Assembly: GCA_038230595.1 (NCBI GenBank)
Contig: JBBRMY010000167.1
Coordinates: 1 to 5,321, forward strand
Direction: 5' to 3'
Length of the DNA: 5,321 bases
Source: JBBRMY01 sp038230595
Lineage (GTDB): Bacteria; Bacteroidota; Ignavibacteria; Tepidaquicellales; Tepidaquicellaceae
Shown one piece after another: positions 1 through 5,321 of the stretch. The notes under the pieces were generated by a model that searched no databases, was not told the origin of the DNA, and worked only from the letters and a program-made list of their open reading frames with translations. The first letter of the stretch is position 1. Each line of letters starts with the position of its first letter. Made by a program: the position numbers and the translations under genes.

Positions 1-2
1 AG

Positions 3-248
3 TCGGATTCTAAAATAATTCAATACTCCGGATTGGGGATCCAGCTCGCAGCAGTAATTATCATATTTCTATTTATAGGAAAATGGCTGGATGGAAAGTT
101 TGATACAGGTTTTTTGTTCACTCTCAGTCTTACTTTCATCGGTTTCTTTGGAGGCTTTTACAGTTTTTATCTGTCAATAATGAAGCTGGTAGCTGAAGAT
201 AAACAGGACAGGCTAAACAGAGAAAAAGATAAAGCAAAAAGTTTATAG
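3..248 (+). CDS. atpZ: AtpZ/AtpI-family small membrane protein of the ATP synthase operon (5' partial)
   Basis: Reading from base 3 the frame is open to the window edge and gives 81 residues ending at TAG 246-248. The visible protein begins SDSKIIQYSGLGIQLAA, and the YxGLGxQLA segment followed by a helix ending in GKWLD is typical of the AtpZ (ATPase gene 1) family. Two membrane helices are seen (about residues 8-29 and 35-57 of the visible part), then a short highly charged tail rich in Lys, Asp and Glu. A TTG at 33-35 could be read as a start, but it would cut into the conserved YSGLGIQ segment, so the real start most likely lies before the window. Family members sit at the head of atp operons and are linked to Fo assembly or Mg2+/Ca2+ supply; the exact role here is inferred only from family and position. 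The next gene follows after 13 bases. Confidence 0.8.
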   Translation, partial: SDSKIIQYSGLGIQLAAVIIIFLFIGKWLDGKFDTGFLFTLSLTFIGFFGGFYSFYLSIMKLVAEDKQDRLNREKDKAKSL

Positions 249-261
249 ACTTAGCTTAAAT

Positions 262-636
262 TTGATAAAAGTTTTCTTCATAAGAGTTTTTATAATTACA
301 ATTGTTCTGATATTAAGCAGTATTGCGTTCTCATATTTTACCGGGCAATTATCTCTTATAAAAGAATTTCTTATAGCGATAGTAATAAATCTTATAAGCG
401 CATCTGCAGGAACCTATTGGCTGATAAGAAAAAAAGATATTGACCCTAAAAAGTTTTTAAATGTAGTTCTTTCAGTAATGGTTGTAAGACTTTTCTCAAT
501 GCTGATAGTAATTTTTCTTTGCATTAAGTTCTTAACCCTTGATAAGCTTGTTTTCACTATTGCGTTTTTTGCTGCATATATTATTTACCTGATACCGGAA
601 TTAAAATATCTTACAAAATCTTTAAATAAGAATTAA
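262..636 (+). CDS. AtpI-like four-helix membrane protein, TTG start
   Basis: This 124-residue, very hydrophobic protein has four predicted membrane helices at about residues 4-26, 33-55, 65-91 and 94-113. A positive loop (RKKDIDPKK, 56-64) lies between helices 2 and 3, and a short basic tail ends KSLNKN. Length, helix count and position between atpZ and atpB match the AtpI type (E. coli AtpI is of similar size with four helices), but no residue motif strong enough to name it with certainty was seen, so the symbol is left blank. The family is thought to help assemble the c-ring. The start is TTG 262-264: the same frame has a stop at 214-216 and no ATG or GTG between. No Shine-Dalgarno sequence is visible. 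An arginine (R76) sits inside helix 3. It lies 13 bases after atpZ and 28 bases before atpB, so probably in one transcript. Confidence 0.65.
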   Translation: MIKVFFIRVFIITIVLILSSIAFSYFTGQLSLIKEFLIAIVINLISASAGTYWLIRKKDIDPKKFLNVVLSVMVVRLFSMLIVIFLCIKFLTLDKLVFTIAFFAAYIIYLIPELKYLTKSLNKN

Positions 637-664
637 TCAAATTATAATCAGTAAAACCAGACCA

Positions 665-1657
665 TTGAATTATCTCCCTAATTTAGCTTTAAAATTCAGA
701 ACATCATTCATTTTCGTTAGCCTTTTTCTTTTCTTATTGGTTTTCTTATCAGGAAGCGCAATATTTGCGCAGGGTAAAGAAAATGAAAAGAAGAATTCCG
801 TTACCAATGAAAAAATAGAGTCAACAAATACAAATAAAGCTGGCGATGAGCATGAAGCTGAAGATAATACAAAGCTTGATATCATCAGCAAGGTTGTTGA
901 TCACGATTATGTAGATTTTTATATGTTAGGAAAGCTTCATCTTCCAAAATTCCCGCCTGTTAAGATCGGAAGTGTATTAATAGATTTCTCGGTTACAAAA
1001 AGCCTTTTCATGATGATCGTTTCATCATTAGTGCTAGTAATTGTTCTTGTTGCAGCAGCATCTAAAAATGCAAAGAACAAAGTTCCGACCGGATTAGGTA
1101 ATATGATTGAATCTATCGTTGTATTTATCAGAGATGAAGTTGTAGTAGCTAATATGGGTAAAGAGGGAATTAAGTATCTTCCTTTTTTTCTTACTCTATT
1201 CTTTTTTATTCTGTTTGCAAATTTCATAGGCTTGTTCCCGTTCATGGCACAGCCGACTAAGAATATTAACGTTACCGGCGGTCTTGCATTAGTTACTTTT
1301 GCAATGACACAGGTAATGGGTGTAAAGCATAACGGATTAAAATACTTTAAGAATCTTGTTCCTCCGGGAATTCCAATCTTTGTAATGCCGATCATGATTG
1401 TTGTAGAGTTCATAGGTCTTTTCACAAAACCTTTCTCACTGATGATCAGGTTGTTTGCGAATATTACTGCGGGTACGATTATTATTCTTTCACTTATCGG
1501 ATTAATATTTATTCTGAATTATACAGGAGCTGTTATTGCAGTTCCGTTTGCATTATTCATATATTGTCTTGAGATATTTGTAGCACTTCTTCAGGCATAC
1601 ATTTTTACTATGCTGTCTGTCTTATTTATTCAGGGAGCAATTCATCAGGATCACTAA
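665..1657 (+). CDS. atpB: F1Fo ATP synthase subunit a, with signal peptide and periplasmic extension; TTG start
   Basis: Subunit a forms the proton half-channels next to the c-ring. The 330-residue product is longer than the E. coli protein (about 271). Residues 1-36 look like a cleavable signal peptide (basic start, long Leu/Phe core, SAIFA before Q36). Residues 37-70 are Lys/Glu/Asn-rich and low complexity. A conserved-looking segment (HDYVDFYMLGKLHLP, 80-94) then precedes the first mature helix near 113-132. Later helices lie near 172-194, 203-220, 234-253, 257-283 and 288-325. The essential arginine is R262 in KPFSLMIRLFANITAG, with N266 behind it. E303 occupies the place of E. coli His245, and Q310 matches Gln252 in LLQAYIF. 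The start is TTG 665-667: a frame stop lies at 623-625 and no ATG or GTG lies between. No Shine-Dalgarno is visible. The long N-terminal extension is typical of Bacteroidota and relatives (family knowledge). Confidence 0.96.
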   Translation: MNYLPNLALKFRTSFIFVSLFLFLLVFLSGSAIFAQGKENEKKNSVTNEKIESTNTNKAGDEHEAEDNTKLDIISKVVDHDYVDFYMLGKLHLPKFPPVKIGSVLIDFSVTKSLFMMIVSSLVLVIVLVAAASKNAKNKVPTGLGNMIESIVVFIRDEVVVANMGKEGIKYLPFFLTLFFFILFANFIGLFPFMAQPTKNINVTGGLALVTFAMTQVMGVKHNGLKYFKNLVPPGIPIFVMPIMIVVEFIGLFTKPFSLMIRLFANITAGTIIILSLIGLIFILNYTGAVIAVPFALFIYCLEIFVALLQAYIFTMLSVLFIQGAIHQDH

Positions 1658-1681
1658 AAGTTTTAGTTCTTTAAAAATAAC

Positions 1682-1715
1682 TTGTACGGACAGGTCGTGA
1701 CCTGTCCTGATACAA
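1682..1715 (+). repeat. Strong inverted repeat (hairpin) between atpB and atpE
   Basis: GGACAGGTC (1688-1696) and GACCTGTCC (1699-1707) are perfect reverse complements separated only by GT. In RNA this would be an 8-base-pair stem with a CGTG loop. An outer pair, TTGTA (1682-1686) with TACAA (1711-1715), adds five pairs across a small internal loop (C on one side, TGA on the other). No T-run follows directly (the nearest, T8, is at 1748-1755), so a standard terminator is unlikely. It may be an mRNA-stabilising or processing element upstream of atpE, or a copy of a short dispersed palindromic repeat. The pairing is seen directly; the role is inference. Confidence 0.8.
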
Positions 1716-1777
1716 TCTGCAAGGGTTGGATCAAATTAAACAAAAGATTTTTTTTACATATAACAAATCAAAAAACA

Positions 1778-1784
1778 AAAGGAG
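1778..1784 (+). promoter_or_regulatory. Shine-Dalgarno site that fixes the atpE start
   Basis: AAAGGAG ends 10 bases before ATG 1795-1797. It decides the start of atpE: an in-frame TTG at 1726 would add 23 basic residues that c subunits do not have. The leader before it (1729-1777) is almost all A and T and includes a T8 run at 1748-1755. A U-rich stretch ahead of the Shine-Dalgarno is also known in the E. coli atpE translation enhancer. Confidence 0.85.
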
Positions 1785-1794
1785 AATTACAAAA

Positions 1795-2019
1795 ATGGAT
1801 TTAGCATTTTTAGCAGCAGGTATCGGAGCAGGTTTAGTTGTTATCGGAGCAGGTATCGGTATCGGAAGATTAGCCGGTTCAGCTTTAGAAGCGATCGGAA
1901 GACAGCCTGAAGCAACAGGTGAGATCAGAACTACTATGATCATTGCAGCAGCTCTTGTTGAAGGTGTTGCTCTTTTCGGTCTGGTTATCTGCATATTGCT
2001 TGCAACCAAAGCTGCTTAA
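1795..2019 (+). CDS. atpE: F1Fo ATP synthase subunit c (proteolipid rotor ring)
   Basis: Many copies of this 74-residue double helix form the rotating ring that carries ions past subunit a. Helix 1 (about residues 3-28) contains the glycine-rich GAGIGIG (18-24). The polar loop RQPE (36-39) contacts gamma and epsilon. Helix 2 (about 46-70) contains the ion-binding carboxylate E56 in AALVEGVALF. Compared with the sodium-type ring of Ilyobacter, the Na+ ligand Gln is Ile23 here and the residue after the Glu is Gly57 instead of Ser, so proton coupling is expected (inference). ATG 1795 is chosen over TTG 1726 because a Shine-Dalgarno precedes it at good spacing and the length becomes normal for the family. 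Inverted repeats lie on both sides of the gene, and it has one of only two clear ribosome sites in the window. Confidence 0.97.
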   Translation: MDLAFLAAGIGAGLVVIGAGIGIGRLAGSALEAIGRQPEATGEIRTTMIIAAALVEGVALFGLVICILLATKAA

Positions 2020-2031
2020 TTGATGAGTTCT

Positions 2032-2087
2032 CCTCGTTCCCCAGTTTATCCTCGAATGCTTTAATCGGGGACTCCGGCGTGGGAATG
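2032..2087 (+). repeat. GC-richer imperfect inverted repeat between atpE and atpF
   Basis: CGTTCCC (2035-2041) can pair with GGGAATG (2081-2087) over seven positions, one of them G-U in RNA. The same TCCCC (2038-2042) can instead pair with GGGGA (2067-2071), giving two mutually exclusive folds. The stretch is visibly richer in G and C than its AT-rich surroundings. Its complement reads CATTCCCACGCCGGAG then GTTCCCC-like arms, which recalls the CGTTCCCACGC...GCGTGGGAACG palindromes scattered in many bacterial genomes. It is therefore probably a small dispersed repeat or an RNA-processing element. No gene and no T-run terminator is seen in this gap. Confidence 0.6.
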
Positions 2088-2134
2088 TAACAGAATTTCA
2101 TTTTTAATTTATTCAACTTTTAAAATAAGTCAGG

Positions 2135-2698
2135 ATGTTCATATTGAATTTACTATATAATTACTCTATGGTTTTATTGTTTCAGGAGCCGGCTCATGAA
2201 AAAGCCACTCTTCTGACAGTGAACCCGGGTCTTATTATCTGGACGATTATAATATTTGTTCTTCTCCTGCTTCTTCTTCGCAAAATTGCATGGAAGCCGC
2301 TTTTGAACTCTCTTAATACAAGAGAGACTTCAATAAGGTCTGCCATCGAAAGCGCAGAAAAGCTAAAGGACGAAGCACAGCAAATGATCGAAGAGAACAG
2401 AAAGAACCTTGCCGAAGCTAATGCTCAGTCAATGAAGATCATTGCCGAAGCAAGAGAGATCGCTGCAAAGGAAAAGGATTCTATCGTAGATAAGGCAAGA
2501 GAAGAAGTTAAGAAGCTTAATGACCAGGCAATGAAGGAAATTCAGCAGGAGAAAGATACTGCGCTTTCAGAGCTTAGAAGTACTGTTTCCGAACTCGCAG
2601 TTAAAGCTGCTGAGTTGATCATAAAGCAGAATCTCGATGAGAATAAGCAGAAGCAGATCATTGATCAGTATCTTGATCAGGTTCCAAGCAAGAATTAA
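2135..2698 (+). CDS. atpF: F1Fo ATP synthase subunit b (peripheral stalk)
   Basis: Subunit b anchors the stator: one membrane helix in Fo and a long coiled coil reaching up to delta and alpha. The 187-residue product has the hallmark NPGLIIWTIIIFVLL at residues 30-44, with the helix spanning about 32-49. KIAWKPLL (50-57) follows, then an unbroken Glu/Lys/Ala-rich coiled coil from about 60 to 165 and a polar end. The start is uncertain. ATG 2135 gives an extra hydrophobic stretch (MFILNLLYNYS), while ATG 2168 gives 176 residues, nearer the usual family length. Neither has a proper Shine-Dalgarno; only AGG touches the first ATG. It lies 115 bases after atpE, separated by an inverted repeat, and 12 bases before atpH. 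Confidence 0.94.
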   Translation: MFILNLLYNYSMVLLFQEPAHEKATLLTVNPGLIIWTIIIFVLLLLLLRKIAWKPLLNSLNTRETSIRSAIESAEKLKDEAQQMIEENRKNLAEANAQSMKIIAEAREIAAKEKDSIVDKAREEVKKLNDQAMKEIQQEKDTALSELRSTVSELAVKAAELIIKQNLDENKQKQIIDQYLDQVPSKN

Positions 2699-2710
2699 AA
2701 TCAATTAAGA

Positions 2711-3262
2711 ATGTATCAAAAGATCACAAGAAGATATTCACTAGCTCTTTACGGAGCTGCAAAAGACGGAAAGGTCCTTCCGGATGTTGAAAAAGATGTT
2801 AAGATGATAATTGAATCTCTTGAAAGTTCGAGAGAGCTCACGCTCTTCTTCAGCAATCCCGTTATAAATTCTGTAAAGAAAGATGAGATCATCGATGAAA
2901 TATTCGGAAAGAATATTAATAAATTAACACTCGATTATCTTCATATTCTTGTTGAAAGAAAAAGAGAGAATATAATTCTTGATCTATTAAAGGACTTTGT
3001 TCAGTTGAAAAATGATAATGATGGGATAGTTGATGCTGTTGTTGAAACAACAGTTGAAATGAGTGATAAGGAAAAAGAGAAACTTACAAAAAAGATCGAA
3101 GACCACTTAAAGCTGAAAGTTCATCCGGTATATCAGATCAATAAAGATCTTATCGGCGGCTTCAGAGTTAAGTATAAGGATACAATAATTGATGCAAGCA
3201 TTAAGAGGCAGCTCGAAGTGCTTAAAGAAAGATTTAACGAAGGCGATATCGTCTTAAACTAA
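2711..3262 (+). CDS. atpH: F1Fo ATP synthase subunit delta (OSCP)
   Basis: Delta caps the F1 head and joins it to the b stalk. The product has 183 residues, normal for the family (about 175-185). The N-terminal helical domain starts ITRRYSLALYGAAKDG (5-20), with the RRYxxALY signature that contacts alpha. FFSNPVI (46-52) and the LVERKREN segment (80-87) are also typical. The C-terminal domain has the family signature around LIGGFRVKYKDTIIDAS (147-163), followed by IKRQLEVLKERF. ATG 2711 is right in front of the conserved N-terminus and leaves a 12-base gap after atpF, which implies co-translation. There is no clear Shine-Dalgarno (AAGA abuts the ATG). The end falls inside an A/T tandem repeat that leads into atpA. 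Confidence 0.95.
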   Translation: MYQKITRRYSLALYGAAKDGKVLPDVEKDVKMIIESLESSRELTLFFSNPVINSVKKDEIIDEIFGKNINKLTLDYLHILVERKRENIILDLLKDFVQLKNDNDGIVDAVVETTVEMSDKEKEKLTKKIEDHLKLKVHPVYQINKDLIGGFRVKYKDTIIDASIKRQLEVLKERFNEGDIVLN

Positions 3263-3281
3263 TTTTAAAAACTAATTTTTA
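3256..3281 (+). repeat. Short A/T tandem repeat ahead of atpA
   Basis: AAACTAATTTT occurs at 3256-3266 and again at 3269-3279, a 13-base period. A third, shorter TTAATTTTA follows at 3289-3297. The atpH stop TAA (3260-3262) is inside the first copy. The stretch has little folding potential, so it may simply keep the atpA ribosome site open. The repeat is seen directly; the function is a guess. Confidence 0.6.
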
Positions 3282-3283
3282 AC

Positions 3284-3288
3284 AGGAG
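3284..3288 (+). promoter_or_regulatory. Shine-Dalgarno site of atpA
   Basis: AGGAG lies 10 bases before ATG 3299-3301, the same motif and the same spacing as at atpE. Besides atpE, no other start in the window has such a site. Confidence 0.85.
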
Positions 3289-3298
3289 TTAATTTTAT

Positions 3299-4828
3299 AT
3301 GGCACAGGTAAAATCCGCCGAAGTTTCAGCCATTCTTAGGAAACAGCTATCAGGATACCAGAATGAAGTTGATATATACGATGTAGGAACAGTTCTTTTC
3401 GTTGGGGACGGAGTAGCACGGGTCTATGGCTTGTCAAAATGCCAGGCTTCCGAGCTTCTTGAATTCCCGAACGGAGTTATCGGAATTGCGCTTAACCTTG
3501 AGGAAGACAACGTAGGTTGTATCTTATTTGGTGAGTCCTCAAAAGTAAAAGAAGGTGACCAGGTTAAGAGAACAGGAAAGATCGCACAGGTTCCGGTTGG
3601 TGATGCTCTTCTTGGAAGAGTTGTTAATCCGCTCGGTCAGCCAATCGATGGTAAAGGTGATATCAAGACTGATACTTATCTTCCTATTGAAAGAAAAGCG
3701 CTTGGAGTTATGCAAAGATCTCCGGTTAATCAGCCGCTTCAGACAGGTGTAAAAGCTATTGATTCAATGATACCTATCGGAAGAGGACAAAGAGAGCTTA
3801 TCATCGGTGACAGACAGACAGGTAAGACAGCTGTTGCGCTTGATGCTATTATAAATCAAAAAGGTAAAGACGTTTATTGTATATATGTGGCTATCGGTCA
3901 GAAAGGTTCGACCATAGCTCAGGTTGTAAGAAATTTAACAGAAGCAGGGGCAATGGAATATACAACCATCGTTGCTGCTACAGCTTCTGATCCGGCTCCT
4001 CTTCAGTTCATTGCCCCTTATGCTGGTACAAGTATGGGTGAATTCTACAGAGACAGCGGAAAGCATGCCCTTGTTGTTTTTGATGACTTAACAAAACAGG
4101 CAGCTTCATACAGAGAAGTATCATTATTATTAAGACGCCCACCGGGAAGAGAAGCATATCCGGGAGACGTTTTCTATCTTCACTCAAGATTGCTTGAAAG
4201 AGCTTCAAAGCTTTCTGCAGATCTTGGCGGCGGTTCATTAACAGCGCTTCCTATCATTGAAACACAGGCAGGTGACGTATCAGCTTATATTCCGACTAAC
4301 GTAATTTCAATTACAGATGGTCAGATATACCTTGAACAGAATTTATTCAATTCCGGTGTAAGACCGGCTATTAACGTAGGTATTTCAGTATCACGGGTTG
4401 GCGGTAATGCACAGATCAAGGCTATGAAAAAGATCGCAGGTACTCTTAGACTTGAGTTAGCCCAGTACAGAGCTCTTGAAGCATTTGCTAAGTTCGGTTC
4501 TGATCTTGATAAAGCAACTCTTGCTCAGCTTGCAAGAGGTGAAAGACTTGTTGAAGTCCTTAAGCAGAAACAGTATTCACCGGTTCCTGTTGAGAATCAG
4601 GTTATATTACTTTATGCTGCAACAAAAGGATATCTTGATGCGATCCCTGTTGCAAATGTAAAAGCTTTTACTGATGAAGTTCTTAATCAACTTCAGACCA
4701 TGCACAATGATATATTAACTGACATTGCCAAGCTGAAAGAAATAACTCCTGAATTAGAAGAAAGACTAAAAAAGTTCTTAACTGATTTCACGGAAAGATT
4801 CAAATCAACTATCAACGTTAAGGCATAA
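3299..4828 (+). CDS. atpA: F1Fo ATP synthase subunit alpha
   Basis: Alpha alternates with beta in the F1 hexamer and holds the non-catalytic nucleotide. The 509-residue product is full length for the family. The N-terminal barrel (about 25-95) includes VGTVLFVGDGVARVYGL (29-45). The nucleotide-binding domain (about 95-375) has Walker A GDRQTGKT at 170-177 and a Walker B strand HALVVFDD at 256-263. The alpha/beta signature PAINVGISVS is at 356-365. The next residue, R366 in SRVGG, is the arginine finger that completes the beta catalytic site. The C-terminal helical domain (about 376-509) contains LAQYRALEAFAKFGSDLD and GERLVEVLKQ. The start ATG 3299 is supported by AGGAG at 10 bases and by the normal N-terminus (MAQVKSAEVSAILRKQL). 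It lies 36 bases after atpH and 44 bases before atpG. No key residue is missing. Confidence 0.98.
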   Translation: MAQVKSAEVSAILRKQLSGYQNEVDIYDVGTVLFVGDGVARVYGLSKCQASELLEFPNGVIGIALNLEEDNVGCILFGESSKVKEGDQVKRTGKIAQVPVGDALLGRVVNPLGQPIDGKGDIKTDTYLPIERKALGVMQRSPVNQPLQTGVKAIDSMIPIGRGQRELIIGDRQTGKTAVALDAIINQKGKDVYCIYVAIGQKGSTIAQVVRNLTEAGAMEYTTIVAATASDPAPLQFIAPYAGTSMGEFYRDSGKHALVVFDDLTKQAASYREVSLLLRRPPGREAYPGDVFYLHSRLLERASKLSADLGGGSLTALPIIETQAGDVSAYIPTNVISITDGQIYLEQNLFNSGVRPAINVGISVSRVGGNAQIKAMKKIAGTLRLELAQYRALEAFAKFGSDLDKATLAQLARGERLVEVLKQKQYSPVPVENQVILLYAATKGYLDAIPVANVKAFTDEVLNQLQTMHNDILTDIAKLKEITPELEERLKKFLTDFTERFKSTINVKA

Positions 4829-4837
4829 CATAAAACC

Positions 4838-4859
4838 AAAATTTTTTCCGAAAAATTTT
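4838..4859 (+). repeat. A/T-only perfect palindrome between atpA and atpG
   Basis: AAAATTTTT (4838-4846) and AAAAATTTT (4851-4859) are perfect reverse complements around a TCCG loop. Nine A-U pairs make only a weak RNA hairpin, and no G/C stem supports a terminator. It sits in the 44-base gap just before the TTG start of atpG, so it could lower gamma translation or mark a 3' end. No function is shown by the sequence. Confidence 0.6.
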
Positions 4860-4872
4860 CAACAATAGATAA

Positions 4873-5321
4873 TTGGCAACTTTAAAAGAAATAAAAGCCA
4901 GGGTCAGAGGAGTAAAAAACACTCAGAAGATCACAAAGGCAATGAAGATGGTTGCAGCAGCAAAGCTGAGAAGAGCTACTGAAAAGATAATGGCAGCCCG
5001 TCCTTATGCTGAAGCTTTGAGTGAAATACTTTCTGAGCTTATCTCATCTGCAGACCCTTCGCTTAATAAATTGCTGGAAAAAAGAGAAGTGAAGAATAAG
5101 CTTCTCATCGTAGTTTCATCTGACAGGGGACTTGCAGGCTCTTTCAATGCAAACCTGATCAAATATGCTTTTAAAATTGTTAAAGCAGATGAAAATTACA
5201 GAGTAATTGCTATAGGTAAAAAGATAACTGACGCTTCAAAAAGACTTACAAATGAAATACTGGAAACTCATCCGGGATTTTTTGCAAGCCTGGATCTTGA
5301 TGCCTCAAATAATATTGTAAA
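4873..5321 (+). CDS. atpG: F1Fo ATP synthase subunit gamma (3' partial), TTG start
   Basis: Gamma is the central rotating shaft that couples the c-ring to the alpha/beta hexamer. The frame from TTG 4873 runs open to the window end and gives 149 residues, about half of a usual gamma (near 285-295). The N-terminus is the classic helix: ATLKEIKARVRGVKNTQKI then TKAMKMVAAAKLRRA. The Rossmann-like domain starts at KLLIVVSSDRGLAGSFNANL (76-95), with the conserved SSDRGLAGSFN. The start is beyond doubt: TAA at 4870-4872 is directly upstream in the same frame, so TTG is the first possible codon, and translation from it reproduces the family N-terminus. No Shine-Dalgarno is visible. Gamma following alpha is the normal order; the C-terminal helix that pairs with this N-terminal one lies beyond the window. 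Confidence 0.96.
   Translation, partial: MATLKEIKARVRGVKNTQKITKAMKMVAAAKLRRATEKIMAARPYAEALSEILSELISSADPSLNKLLEKREVKNKLLIVVSSDRGLAGSFNANLIKYAFKIVKADENYRVIAIGKKITDASKRLTNEILETHPGFFASLDLDASNNIV

Noticed and set aside
257..264. TAAATTTG, matching the Bacteroidota -7 promoter consensus TAnnTTTG
   Set aside because: It overlaps the TTG start codon of the AtpI-like gene, so transcription would begin inside the gene, and no TTG-type -33 box lies at the right distance; probably chance in AT-rich DNA.
937..1425. 162-codon open frame on the minus strand inside atpB
   Set aside because: It is antisense to conserved atpB codons, its product shows no recognisable domain, and it exists because of codon bias on the coding strand.
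1726..1794. N-terminal extension of subunit c from TTG 1726
   Set aside because: It would add 23 basic, non-conserved residues, and it contains the Shine-Dalgarno of the real ATG at 1795.
1731..2009. 92-codon minus-strand open frame over atpE
   Set aside because: It mirrors the glycine/alanine-rich subunit c codons; no start context and no known family.
3555..3752. Plus-strand open frame in another phase of atpA
   Set aside because: Lies wholly inside the conserved alpha coding region with no independent ribosome site.
4008..4238. Minus-strand open frame inside atpA
   Set aside because: Shadow of the conserved alpha subunit; its translation is basic and featureless.
4838..4859. Rho-independent terminator after atpA
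   Set aside because: The stem has only A-T pairs and no following T-run beyond the arm itself; atpG follows at once and needs the same transcript.

Overview
This window carries most of one F-type (F1Fo) ATP synthase operon, with every gene on the + strand. The order is atpZ-like (5' end cut by the window), an AtpI-like four-helix membrane protein, atpB (subunit a), atpE (c), atpF (b), atpH (delta), atpA (alpha) and atpG (gamma, 3' end cut). Nothing supports an unrelated or novel protein system. The non-routine content is in translation starts and intergenic structures.

The DNA is AT-rich by eye. Most starts lack a Shine-Dalgarno (SD) sequence and several genes start with TTG. Subunit a has an N-terminal signal peptide and a charged periplasmic extension, as is usual in the Bacteroidota/Chlorobiota/Ignavibacteriota (FCB) group. 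An FCB bacterium is the best guess, possibly Ignavibacteria-like; this is inference, with no marker gene to confirm it.

Layout: positions 1-636 hold two small membrane proteins of the kind found at the head of ATP synthase operons. Positions 665-1657 encode subunit a. A 137-base gap (1658-1794) holds a strong hairpin and an A/T-rich leader with an SD sequence ahead of atpE. The 115-base gap after atpE (2020-2134) holds a second, GC-richer imperfect inverted repeat. Then atpF, atpH and atpA follow at short spacing, and atpG begins at a TTG directly behind a stop codon. There is no gene-free stretch over 300 bases.

Together the genes give the Fo rotor and stator (a, b, c), the peripheral stalk link (delta), the alpha subunit of the catalytic head and the N-terminal half of the central shaft (gamma). 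Beta (atpD) and epsilon (atpC) are not in the window. In many FCB genomes they sit at a separate locus, but the window ends too early to tell. The c subunit has proton-type rather than sodium-type binding-site residues.

The most interesting pattern is that start-signal strength follows subunit stoichiometry. The multi-copy subunits c and alpha have ATG plus AGGAG at an identical 10-base spacer, while single-copy a and gamma have TTG and no SD. In addition, atpE alone is bracketed by hairpins.
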